Shown here: piece after piece, positions 9,811-17,574 of the stretch
Numbering within the stretch: position 1 is the stretch's first letter
Layout: each line of letters opens with the position of its first letter
Assembly (NCBI GenBank): GCA_012523035.1
Contig: JAAYJH010000059.1
Location: 1 to 40,791 of the forward strand
DNA length: 40,791 nt
Origin: Fibrobacter sp.
GTDB lineage: Bacteria > Fibrobacterota > Fibrobacteria > Fibrobacterales > Fibrobacteraceae
Direction of reading: 5' to 3'
The notes under the pieces: model-generated
The model's input: only the letters and a program-made list of their open reading frames with translations
What the model was told of the DNA's origin: nothing
The model's database searches: none
Position numbers and translations under genes: made by a program

Positions 9811-10039
9811 TATACAAAAAATTAAAGATAAAAGTTCAAAACCAAAAAATCCACGCTAAAATAAGAGCATCAAAACCTCAAATAATCTGCTGACTCCAAA
9901 TCAATCGTACAAAGTAAGTTTAGAAAAGAGATTTTAGCTAAATTCAATTCAGAGACGCTGGCGTGTACTTGTCTATGATGACAAAGGACAATAAAACAAC
10001 CATTACATCTACAGTTCTTTAGATATTTCTGAATGTAAA

Positions 10040-10204
10040 TTAGATTAAATTGTTGGAGCAGAAAGAATATCCAGAAAGCAACCGTGCTATCACCATCTCA
10101 CCACACTCATCATAAAAAAACCAGACATCGCCACGCACAGCTAATGTTTTTATTTCCTGGATTCGAGCCTTAAAATATTTTTCAATCTCGATCAATTCAA
10201 CCAT
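10040..10204 (-). CDS. Possible 54-residue hypothetical protein
   Basis: An ATG at 10204, preceded by TTGGAG at about eleven bases, opens a 54-codon frame beginning MVELIEIEKYFKARIQEIK and containing RGDVWFFYDECGEMVIARLL. The composition is balanced and protein-like, with charged N-terminal helix residues. The frame stops at 10040, yet the same frame past the stop and the next frame both stay open for a while, so it may be the intact start of a longer decayed gene. I do not recognise a family. Chance is a real alternative. Confidence 0.3.
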   Translation of the reverse strand: MVELIEIEKYFKARIQEIKTLAVRGDVWFFYDECGEMVIARLLSGYSFCSNNLI

Positions 10205-10250
10205 TGATTATAAAGACTCCAAAGATTCTAAATTATGACTTAAAATGTAA

Positions 10251-10274
10251 CAAGGCTGGTTTATTCCAGCCTTG
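10251..10274 (-). terminator. Terminator of the outer-membrane barrel gene
   Basis: Arms CAAGGCTGG (10251-10259) and CCAGCCTTG (10266-10274) are perfectly complementary around a 6-base loop, fourteen bases after the stop of the minus-strand gene. On the minus strand the hairpin is followed by TTACATTTTA, a modest T-tract. Confidence 0.75.
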
Positions 10275-10287
10275 ATAAACTCATCAC

Positions 10288-11205
10288 TTAAAACAAAACT
10301 ACAGAAAATCCGAGTGATATTTCAAAAGGTGTGAAATCAGCTTCTACCCCTTTAATATCAACTACAGAATACATTTCTGAGACACCAAAGAGGAGGTTGA
10401 ATTGGAAACTGGCCCTAGGATTGATATAAACAGAAAAACCGGTTAAAAAACCCCAATCGACTGGATTAGTGTAAGAAGCTTTTAAGAGGTCATCTTCTGT
10501 GACTTTGTTTCCAGTAGAAATTTCTAGTCTATCATAGGCATTCACACTCATTAATAAACCTGCATCGAAAGCTAATCTGGAGCGTTCCATTTTAAATTTA
10601 AAAAGCAGAGGGACATCCACAGCCATGCGATTAAATCTATAGCGATCATTTTTGATCACCGCCGAAGCGTATCGGTATTTAAAAAGTGCACCTGTGACTA
10701 CTCCAGTGGTTCCCTCGTTTAAAGGAAAAGTTAGTTTTAAACCTAAAGTCCATGCCAGACCAGAAAAATCACTCCCTTCATTTTCTGAGTTCGCTAAAAA
10801 TGCACTACCAAAAGAAGCTGCCAAGGCTAAATTCAGATCTATGGGGTAAATGTTTCGAAGTGCTTTAATATCTAAATTAGAAGGGCTTGCTTTTTCTATG
10901 ATAATTTGATTTTGAGTGGGTACGGTTTCTTTGACATAAACAATGGTGGGTTGGACTCTCTCATTTTTTTCTGAAACAGCCTTCGGTGCTTCTTGGGGCA
11001 CCATTTCTGTTTCAGCAGGAGCAGGGCTTTCAACTGTTTTTGATTCTTCATTCTCAACAGGTACAGTCGTTTCTACTTTTTGAGCTGGATTGGCTTCTAA
11101 AGAAGAGGAGTCTTCAATCACTTGAATTGAAGCAGGTATAGTTTCTACAGCAAAAAGGTAAGAAACCGAAAAAATCAGGATAAAATATTTTAGATAATTA
11201 TTCAC
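10288..11205 (-). CDS. Outer-membrane beta-barrel protein with acidic linker
   Basis: The GTG at 11205 is chosen because GGAGG stands five bases before it; an upstream TTG at 11217 overlaps that ribosome site. The 305-residue product has a signal peptide (MNNYLKYFILIFSVSYLFA). A Glu/Pro/Val-rich linker follows (to about 100), then a barrel-like region of alternating strands such as LGLKLTFPLNEG and LLFKFKMERSRLAFDAG. It ends in Phe, the usual last residue of outer-membrane barrels. It resembles the OMP_b-brl/PorT-type family. The linker could span periplasm or bind peptidoglycan, which is not shown. It is a single-gene unit with its own terminator. Confidence 0.72.
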   Translation of the reverse strand: MNNYLKYFILIFSVSYLFAVETIPASIQVIEDSSSLEANPAQKVETTVPVENEESKTVESPAPAETEMVPQEAPKAVSEKNERVQPTIVYVKETVPTQNQIIIEKASPSNLDIKALRNIYPIDLNLALAASFGSAFLANSENEGSDFSGLAWTLGLKLTFPLNEGTTGVVTGALFKYRYASAVIKNDRYRFNRMAVDVPLLFKFKMERSRLAFDAGLLMSVNAYDRLEISTGNKVTEDDLLKASYTNPVDWGFLTGFSVYINPRASFQFNLLFGVSEMYSVVDIKGVEADFTPFEISLGFSVVLF

Positions 11206-11620
11206 ATGAACCTCCAAAATGAATATTTATAAAATAGCAAATAAAAAACATAAAAAGCGAATCTTTAAAAAATAAATAGAAATAGCTTTCATCGATTTTA
11301 GAGAGTGTTTGTACAATAATAAGGCTTTAAACTGTTAAAAAGCTCTAAAATTTTTATATTAGCTCTATTGTTTTGACTTTTGGGCTATTTTTCAAAGTAA
11401 TTTCTAAAAGGATGCCGTTTGTTTTTGATTCAATAAAACATTCGAAATCCTAAATAATACTTTTCCATCACTTTTGTAGAGTCAGAGGAGTTTTATAAAG
11501 ATTCTGGCTTTGTTTTAAGTGAATGTTACAGTGTACTTTCTATTTTCGTGGTGAAATAAAGTACTGTGCCTTCTAAAAAGATGTTTATGCCCCATTTTTT
11601 AGGGTGTCACTTTTAATTTT

Positions 11621-11644
11621 AAAGCCAGGCGTGTGTGAGACTTC
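11621..11644 (+). repeat. Dispersed 24-base repeat, copy B
   Basis: The left half AAAGCCAGGCG is perfect; the spacer is TG and the right half TGTGAGACTTC has two changes from the other copies. It is preceded by T, giving TAAAGCC as in copies A and C. Confidence 0.65.
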
Positions 11645-11872
11645 CATATTATTAAGCTTTTTATCTGTTTTGAGCTTTTTTTTCTTAAATCATCGATTCT
11701 TTAATTTGTTTTTAATATTGTTTTTGAACTGAGGGTTTTAGAGGGTTTTTACTCAGTATTTTGGCGGATCGTTATTTTTATATTGCTAAGCTTAAAGAAT
11801 TGAAGGAGGCCAAGCCCAAGGACTTCAATGGACACAAGTCAAAGAATTGTTTCGAATTATAAAAGTTGCCTT

Positions 11873-11891
11873 GCTAAAAACAGATTTTAGC
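11873..11891 (-). terminator. Possible weak terminator after thyA
   Basis: Complementary arms GCTAAAA (11873-11879) and TTTTAGC (11885-11891) surround a 5-base loop, 31 bases past the thyA stop. The stem is AT-rich and lacks a good T-tract on the minus strand. Confidence 0.3.
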
Positions 11892-11922
11892 TTTTATGAA
11901 TAATCTCGTTTAGATGAAGCTC

Positions 11923-12717
11923 TTAAACTGCAATGGGAGCTTTTATGGTGGGGTAAGGGTCATAATCGGTCAGTTCGAAATCTTCTAATTTAAATTGAAA
12001 AATGTCTTTGATGTCTGGATTTATTTTCATTGTGGGCAAAGCTCTAGGGACTCTAGTCAACTGTTCTTTGGCTTGTTCCAGATGATTAAGGTACAGATGA
12101 AGGTCTCCAAAAGTATGCACAAAGTCTCCAAGTTCTAAGTCCAAAACCTGTGCTAGCATCATGGTTAAAAGTGCGTAAGAGGCTATGTTGAAAGGCACTC
12201 CCAAAAACAAATCAGCACTCCTTTGATAAAGCTGACAAGAAAGCTTGCCTTCGGCTACATAAAATTGAAATAAACAGTGACAAGGGGGTAAAGCCATTTG
12301 CTCGATTTCACCTACATTCCATGCAGAAACGATGTGCCTTCTAGAGTCGGGATTGTGTTTTAAACTGTGCAGTAAATTTTGTATTTGGTCGATGTGTGCC
12401 CCACTCGGTGTAGGCCAGTGCCGCCATTGGTGTCCATAAATAGGGCCCAAATCTCCAGTTTCTGATGCCCATTCATCCCAAATGCTCACTTTGTGATCGT
12501 GTAAAAACGAAATATTGGTGTCCCCTCTTAAAAACCACAATAGCTCTACAATGATAGATCGAAGGTGGAGTTTCTTGGTGGTCAAACAAGGAAAACCTTT
12601 GGATAAGTCATAACGAGTTTGCCGTCCAAATACTGAAAGAGTGCCAGTGCCGGTTCGATCCATTCTTTTTGTGCCACGATGGTACACATCTGATAATAAG
12701 TCTAAATATACTTGCAT
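11923..12717 (-). CDS. thyA: Thymidylate synthase
   Basis: A 264-residue enzyme, the same length as the E. coli protein. It methylates dUMP to dTMP with 5,10-methylenetetrahydrofolate. The catalytic Cys146 lies in [13 protein letters not shown]. The phosphate-binding arginine context [11 protein letters not shown] (21-31), the [18 protein letters not shown] block and the [10 protein letters not shown] segment are all intact. The C-terminus ends PIAV, matching the usual PVAV tail that closes over the active site. The gene is divergent from a dUTPase gene that supplies dUMP, so the two likely share a 111-base promoter region. The ribosome site before the ATG is weak. Dihydrofolate reductase is not in view. 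Confidence 0.97.
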   Translation of the reverse strand: MQVYLDLLSDVYHRGTKRMDRTGTGTLSVFGRQTRYDLSKGFPCLTTKKLHLRSIIVELLWFLRGDTNISFLHDHKVSIWDEWASETGDLGPIYGHQWRHWPTPSGAHIDQIQNLLHSLKHNPDSRRHIVSAWNVGEIEQMALPPCHCLFQFYVAEGKLSCQLYQRSADLFLGVPFNIASYALLTMMLAQVLDLELGDFVHTFGDLHLYLNHLEQAKEQLTRVPRALPTMKINPDIKDIFQFKLEDFELTDYDPYPTIKAPIAV

Positions 12718-12828
12718 GCTATAAAGTTATTAAATGTAGACTTAAAAAAGCATAAAGCTTTTATTTCAAAGTCTTTTTAATCTATTTTTAAGAAAATTCA
12801 AAAAAAACAAGTTGTTTTAGGAGACAAT

Positions 12829-13278
12829 ATGCAAGACAAATTAGAGCTTTTATTTAAAATGCAATCGGATTTAAACGACTTTGTGTTCCAAAAAAAAGAA
12901 ATTAAAGACTCTTCTGGAGCCATTTTGAATACAGAATCACTATTTAAGATGGGACAAATAGACACTCCCAAAGGCCCTAATTCAGAAACAAATCAATGGC
13001 TTTCTAAGTATTTAGAGGCCCTGAACGATGAGTCCAGAGAACTAAAAGAAGAGTTGCTTTGGAAATGGTGGAGCAAAGACTCATTGAATATGCAAAATAT
13101 TCGTGTAGAAATAGTGGATCAACTTCATTTCTGGATTTCACTGGCCTTGACTGCTGGAATGGATGCTGATAAAGTGTTTGACATTTATTGTCAAAAAAAC
13201 AAACTCAACATTGAAAGACAAAATAAAGAGTATTCTAAAGCCAATAAAGACGAAAAAGACAATCAAGAAATCGCTTAG
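12829..13278 (+). CDS. Dimeric (type 2) dUTP diphosphatase
   Basis: A 149-residue all-alpha NTP pyrophosphatase of the MazG/dimeric dUTPase group that cleaves dUTP to dUMP and pyrophosphate. The metal-binding motifs are visible: LNDESRELKEELLWKWW (Glu68, Glu71 and nearby acids) and EIVDQLHFW (Glu94, Asp97). A later KNKLNIERQ helix fits the nucleotide-binding part. The N-terminal MQSDLNDFVF is also typical. AGGAG stands seven bases before the ATG. Its neighbour thyA uses the dUMP it makes, which strengthens the call. The C-terminal ~15 residues are Lys/Asp/Glu-rich and probably disordered. Its TAG stop overlaps the convergent gene by four bases. Confidence 0.88.
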   Translation: MQDKLELLFKMQSDLNDFVFQKKEIKDSSGAILNTESLFKMGQIDTPKGPNSETNQWLSKYLEALNDESRELKEELLWKWWSKDSLNMQNIRVEIVDQLHFWISLALTAGMDADKVFDIYCQKNKLNIERQNKEYSKANKDEKDNQEIA

Positions 13279-14225
13279 TTTTTATATTGACGATTTTTTC
13301 CAAATTGTATGGGATAAGTTAAAAAGAATTTAGTTTCTGGATACACTTGAATGCTAGGGGCAGGGAACTTTATATAGTTCAGGGATTTGACCAAGAGTCT
13401 AGACCAGTTTTTTTGGGGTTTAAATGCTTCTAAATCATAATCCAATGCCAAATAAATCTCTCGTTTGCCTTTTCCTACTCCATTGACAAAAACTCCCTCG
13501 TCAATACTAAGACCAACAGCAAAGGCAAGCCAGTCTGGATAATATTTTCTTGCTGGAGTTGGTAAAAGCCGATATACCTTTAAAGAAAGCCAATAAGTTT
13601 GATTCACATAATCATCAGTGAAAATTTTTGTCTCACTTTGACGATAATAAGCTTTGGTGTTGATCCAATAACTCATTTTCAAGTCAAAATATTTAAAAGC
13701 GGGAATGTACCTTTTGGCCATAGGGTAAAAGCCGCCTAGACTGCCTGCAAATACATCAAAAAAACTAAAGCCCCAAGATGGAGAAAAACCATCTTTTATA
13801 TCGATGCCTACATGTGTTAAAGAAGCAGAAAGCCCTGCAAATAAATAAGAATGAAATTCAGATAGACCAGTCCAATAATAAGACTCATAGAAAAACTCTC
13901 CTAACGCAACTCCCGATGCAAAATGACCCATTTTATCCAAATTTAAAGAGTAATGAAAATCGTTTTTTATGGGGTCTAAATGAAAGCCCCTTTCTTGGTC
14001 TTCCCACCAACCCTTTTGAAACACAAGAGCATAGGCGGCAATGAAAGAAACGCTGGTTAAAGAAGCTACCCCCACAAATCGAGGGATAGAAAACTCCCTC
14101 AAAGAGTCTTGAGGGTCTTCGGCTCGGTAGTCAAATAAGGAGTCTCTCCATTCTGAATTAGAAACAGCAAATAAACTGTGAGATGAAATGAGTAAAGTGA
14201 GTATAAAAAAAAATGGTGGCTTCAT
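13275..14225 (-). CDS. DUF2279-family envelope protein
   Basis: A 316-residue protein with a cleavable signal peptide (MKPPFFFILTLLISSHSLFA). The DUF2279 pattern is present: GWWEDQERGFHLDPIKND, LNLDKMGHFASGVALGEFF, a short hydrophobic region and DIKDGFSPSWGFSFFDVFAG. The conserved acidic and histidine residues (DKMGH, DGFSPSWGFS-FD) suggest a membrane-associated enzyme or a structural protein, but the family has no known function. The C-terminal third looks strand-rich. Its start overlaps the stop of the second FabF gene by four bases, so it is probably translated from the FabF operon transcript. A lipobox is not seen. Confidence 0.7.
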   Translation of the reverse strand: MKPPFFFILTLLISSHSLFAVSNSEWRDSLFDYRAEDPQDSLREFSIPRFVGVASLTSVSFIAAYALVFQKGWWEDQERGFHLDPIKNDFHYSLNLDKMGHFASGVALGEFFYESYYWTGLSEFHSYLFAGLSASLTHVGIDIKDGFSPSWGFSFFDVFAGSLGGFYPMAKRYIPAFKYFDLKMSYWINTKAYYRQSETKIFTDDYVNQTYWLSLKVYRLLPTPARKYYPDWLAFAVGLSIDEGVFVNGVGKGKREIYLALDYDLEAFKPQKNWSRLLVKSLNYIKFPAPSIQVYPETKFFLTYPIQFGKNRQYKN

Positions 14226-15457
14226 GATTCTTTACCAAAAATCACTACACTATTGTGCCCTCCAAAGCCCAAACTATTGCATATGGCATATTCAAACTCA
14301 TAATCAATGGATTCTTTATCGACCACATCGATAATAATATCTGGGTCTTTTTCTTCTATGTTTTTAGATATGTGAATCTTTTGATCGCGAAGAGAAAGGA
14401 TTGTCACTATACTTTCCACAGCAGAAGCTGCCCCAAGTAAGTGCCCAATCAGAGATTTAGTGGAGTTTATTTTTAATCCTTCGATTTTACCATCATAAGC
14501 GTTATAAATCGCAATAGATTCAGCGATATCACCTCTTAAAGAAGAGGTGCCATGAGTATTAATGTATCGAAGCTGTTGAGGTTTTATTTTTGCTTCTTTT
14601 AGTGCATACCGAATAGCATTGGTCACCGATTTGCCGTCTTCTCTAGGTGCCGAGATATGATAAGCATCGGCTGTTAAAGAAACCCCTGGGACACTTGCCA
14701 AAATTTTTGCCCCACGATTTTCGGCGTGAGTACGGCTTTCTAAAATAAGCACCCCCGCCCCCTCTCCCAACACAAAGCCATTTCTATTTTTATCAAAAGG
14801 CCTGGATGCAGTTTCTGGACTATCATTCCTTCGACTTAAAGCATTCATTGCCGAAAACCCACTCAAAGCCAAAGGTCCAACGGACTCTTCACTTCCCCCT
14901 GCAATCATAATATCAGCACGACCTAATCGAATTTGATCTACAGCTGAAATTAGAGAATAATTAGAAGAAGCACAAGCCGATAAAGTGGCAAAAGAAGGCC
15001 CCATCCAACCTAAGCGAATAGAAATGAAATTAGAAGCTAAATTTGAAATAACACTTGGCATAAAATAAGGAGATAAATACTTTGGTCCTTTGTTGGCAAG
15101 CGTTAAGGAGCCATTATAATAAACATCCACTCCCCCCATACCACTAGCCAAAATCACACCTGCTCTGGAATGATTCACCGTTTTTAAATCTAAACCGGAT
15201 TGCTCAAGGGCCGTCATCGCCGAATGCATTGCATACAACACATTTCTTGGATAGCGTTTCAGTTCCTTTTCTGTAAAATAAGGTGTGGGGTCAAAGACTT
15301 TGACTTCTCCTGCAAAATGAACAGGATATTCATCTGTATTGAACCTTTCTATATTTGAAACACCCGATTTACCAGCCAATAGATTTTTCCATAAAACCTC
15401 GGGGTCATTGCCTAAAGGGCTAACACACCCCATACCAGTTACAACAACTTCTTCCAT
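14222..15457 (-). CDS. fabF: Beta-ketoacyl-ACP synthase II-like, second tandem copy
   Basis: A 411-residue thiolase-fold condensing enzyme. The triad is intact: Cys162 in LSACASSN, His302 in NTHGTSS and His339 in KSLIGHLLGA. The start is placed at 15457 because GCAGGTAG precedes this ATG and the encoded MEEVVVTGMGCV is identical to the start of the first copy except at one residue; a longer frame from 15502 lacks such support. It differs from copy 1 at sites usually conserved in FabF, notably SSLRGD for STPLGD and IGHL for TGHM. This may mean altered acyl specificity or a pathway outside bulk fatty-acid synthesis. It lies 78 bases after copy 1 and overlaps the DUF2279 gene, forming a probable three-gene operon. 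Confidence 0.88.
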   Translation of the reverse strand: MEEVVVTGMGCVSPLGNDPEVLWKNLLAGKSGVSNIERFNTDEYPVHFAGEVKVFDPTPYFTEKELKRYPRNVLYAMHSAMTALEQSGLDLKTVNHSRAGVILASGMGGVDVYYNGSLTLANKGPKYLSPYFMPSVISNLASNFISIRLGWMGPSFATLSACASSNYSLISAVDQIRLGRADIMIAGGSEESVGPLALSGFSAMNALSRRNDSPETASRPFDKNRNGFVLGEGAGVLILESRTHAENRGAKILASVPGVSLTADAYHISAPREDGKSVTNAIRYALKEAKIKPQQLRYINTHGTSSLRGDIAESIAIYNAYDGKIEGLKINSTKSLIGHLLGAASAVESIVTILSLRDQKIHISKNIEEKDPDIIIDVVDKESIDYEFEYAICNSLGFGGHNSVVIFGKES

Positions 15458-15535
15458 CGCACTACCTGCAAAAAAAACAAAAAACACTCTAATATAAAGC
15501 AAAAATCTTAAAGGATTTAAGCTTTATATTAAAAT

Positions 15536-16768
15536 TTAATTTTTTGCAAAAACAACTACACTATTATGACCACCAAAACCAAAACTATTAGACATTGCGT
15601 AATCAAAGCTATGATTAGATGCTCCATTTTCGCAGACATCCAAAAGGATTCGTTCATCTTTTTCAAAAACATTTTTGGTGGCATGGATTTTTTGATTCAA
15701 AATAGATTGAACTGTAACAATGCCTTCTACCGCCGAAGCAGCTCCCAACATATGTCCAGTCATCGATTTAGTCGCATTGACTTTCAAATGGTCTACCTTG
15801 CCTTCAAAAGCCTTGTATATAGCAGAACATTCAGCCACATCTCCTAAAGGTGTAGAAGTACCGTGTGTATTGATATAGCCTACTTTATCTATAGAAATCC
15901 GAGCATCTTTTAAAGCATTTTCTATGGATAATTTAACGCCTTCTCCATCATCTCTAGGAGCAGAGATATGATATGCATCTGCACTCATACCAACACCCGC
16001 GATGCGAGCTAAAATTTTTGCTCCTCGTTTTTCGGCGTGACTTTTGCTTTCTAAAATTAAAACACCCGCCCCTTCACCTAAGACAAATCCATCTCTATTT
16101 TTATCAAAAGGTCTCGAAGCTTTTTCGGGATCATCATTTCGAGTGCTAATGGCACGCATTGAAGAAAAGCCTGCAATGCCCACTGGACAAACCGCTTCTT
16201 CTGTTCCTCCAGCAATCATGACATCTGCTCTTCCTAAGCGAATTTGATCTACCGCAGAAATAATAGAGTGATTCGATGAAGCACAAGCTGATACCGGTGT
16301 GAAACTTGGCCCCATCCACCCTAAACGGATCGATACTTCTCCTGCCCCCATATTCGAAATGACCATAGGGATAAAGAACGGTGAAACTCGACTCGGTCCA
16401 CGATTAGCAAGAGTCACAGAAGTATTGTAATAAACCTCCATACCACCCATGCCACTAGCCAAAATAACCCCAGCTCGAGTTGGATCCACAGATTTTGGAT
16501 CTAAAGCTGCTTGCTCTAGCGCATTCATGGCCGAATGAACCACATATTGAATATTACGAGAATATCTTTTGGCATCACGAGGAGTGAAATAAGGTGAAGG
16601 ATCAAACTCTTTGATTTCTCCTGCAAAATGCACATCGTATGCAGAAGTGTCAAAACGAGCAATATTGGATACACCAGATTTTTCGGCTAAAAGGGATTCC
16701 CACAACTCAGTAACCGTATTACCAAGAGGTGTAACACATCCCATTCCGGTGACAACAACTTCTTCCAT
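15536..16768 (-). CDS. fabF: Beta-ketoacyl-ACP synthase II, first tandem copy
   Basis: A 410-residue condensing enzyme that extends acyl-ACP with malonyl-ACP. Cys162 is in VSACASSN, His302 in NTHGTSTPLGD and His339 in KSMTGHMLGA, matching the E. coli Cys163/His303/His340 triad by one-residue offset. The C-terminal gating loop reads SFGFGGHNSVVVF. The canonical motifs make this the more likely housekeeping copy. AGGAA stands ahead of the ATG. The gene starts a minus-strand operon with a second FabF and a DUF2279 protein. No acpP, fabD, fabG or fabH is nearby. It is divergent from orn across 249 bases in which I see no distinct control element. Confidence 0.93.
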   Translation of the reverse strand: MEEVVVTGMGCVTPLGNTVTELWESLLAEKSGVSNIARFDTSAYDVHFAGEIKEFDPSPYFTPRDAKRYSRNIQYVVHSAMNALEQAALDPKSVDPTRAGVILASGMGGMEVYYNTSVTLANRGPSRVSPFFIPMVISNMGAGEVSIRLGWMGPSFTPVSACASSNHSIISAVDQIRLGRADVMIAGGTEEAVCPVGIAGFSSMRAISTRNDDPEKASRPFDKNRDGFVLGEGAGVLILESKSHAEKRGAKILARIAGVGMSADAYHISAPRDDGEGVKLSIENALKDARISIDKVGYINTHGTSTPLGDVAECSAIYKAFEGKVDHLKVNATKSMTGHMLGAASAVEGIVTVQSILNQKIHATKNVFEKDERILLDVCENGASNHSFDYAMSNSFGFGGHNSVVVFAKN

Positions 16769-17017
16769 AATATTTTCCTATTCTAAAAATTATTTAAGAA
16801 CAATTTACAAAATTTTTCAGAGTTTATGAGCTTATTTCACAAAAGAAATCTAAAACCCATTTTAATTTAAAAGCAAAAAAAGAGTTTTTCACAGATTTCC
16901 TTGATTACAGTGAAATAAATGACAATGATTGTTCAATAATAATTTTAGTTTTTTATTTAAAAGAATAAAAAAGGATTTTTTTAATCAAAGTGATTTTATT
17001 TTTGCTAAGTTTCAAAA

Positions 17018-17563
17018 ATGGCAAAAACAGCACCCAACCTTGTATGGATAGATCTAGAAATGTCTGGTTTAGAGCCAGAAAAAGATGTGATTTTAGAAAT
17101 TGCTACAATTGTAACCGATTCTAAACTCAATATTTTAGCAGAAGGGCCATCCCTTGTGATTCACCAATCTGATAATATTTTAAACGGAATGGATGACTGG
17201 AACAAAAGGCACCACTCTCAAAGCGGACTTGTAGATCGAGTTAAAAAATCTCCTTATTCTACTTCAGATTGTGAAATCATTACACTAGATTTCATTAAAC
17301 CCTATACTATTGAAAGAGGGAATTTACTTTGTGGAAATTCAATTACCCAAGACCGTCGGTTTTTGTATAAATACATGCCCAAACTATCCGATTGGTTGTC
17401 TTATAGAAGCATTGATGTGACTTCTGTAAAAGAACTTGCTTTTCGATGGTTTCCCAATCTTTTAGAGTTTGAAAAAGAAGAAAAACACCAAGCCTTGCAT
17501 GATATCAGAGAAAGTATTGCTGAGCTTGCTTATTATAAGAATACTATATTTAAAAAGCATTAA
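17018..17563 (+). CDS. orn: Oligoribonuclease
   Basis: A 181-residue DEDDh 3'-5' exonuclease that degrades very short RNAs (and pGpG where cyclic-di-GMP is used). Asp12 and Glu14 are in WIDLEMSGL, Asp112 in GNSITQDRRFL, and His157 and Asp162 in KHQALHDIRES. The family-specific block YRSIDVTSVKEL is present. Length matches the E. coli enzyme (181). The ribosome site is weak. It is followed after eleven bases by the transpeptidase gene and then lgt, a possible three-gene transcript. Confidence 0.95.
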   Translation: MAKTAPNLVWIDLEMSGLEPEKDVILEIATIVTDSKLNILAEGPSLVIHQSDNILNGMDDWNKRHHSQSGLVDRVKKSPYSTSDCEIITLDFIKPYTIERGNLLCGNSITQDRRFLYKYMPKLSDWLSYRSIDVTSVKELAFRWFPNLLEFEKEEKHQALHDIRESIAELAYYKNTIFKKH

Positions 17564-17574
17564 GTGAGTTTCTA

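Larger units (their letters stand above)
9775..10287. other. 513-base spacer after the SpmA-SpmB gene
   Basis: It holds a partial copy of the dispersed repeat near 9799-9810, a possible small minus-strand gene (10040-10204) and the terminator of the barrel gene (10251-10274). Between 9890 and 10040 I see only short open frames with no recognisable content. Confidence 0.5.
11218..11922. other. 705-base spacer upstream of the barrel gene
   Basis: A very AT-rich stretch between the barrel gene start and the thyA stop. It contains repeat copy B (11621-11644) and the sequence GTGTCACTTTT just before it. A 44-codon plus frame without ATG ends at 11862 and contains LADRYFYIAKLKELKEAKPK. A weak hairpin lies near thyA. 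The frame looks protein-like but is short, and I assign no gene. Confidence 0.5.

Noticed and set aside
11728-11862. 44-codon plus frame containing LADRYFYIAKLKELKEAK
   Set aside because: It has no ATG, is short and matches no family I know; kept only as a note within the spacer.
14222-15502. Longer second FabF beginning at 15502
   Set aside because: The 15 extra residues are hydrophobic and unlike FabF, while the ATG at 15457 has a ribosome site and gives the same N-terminus as the first copy.
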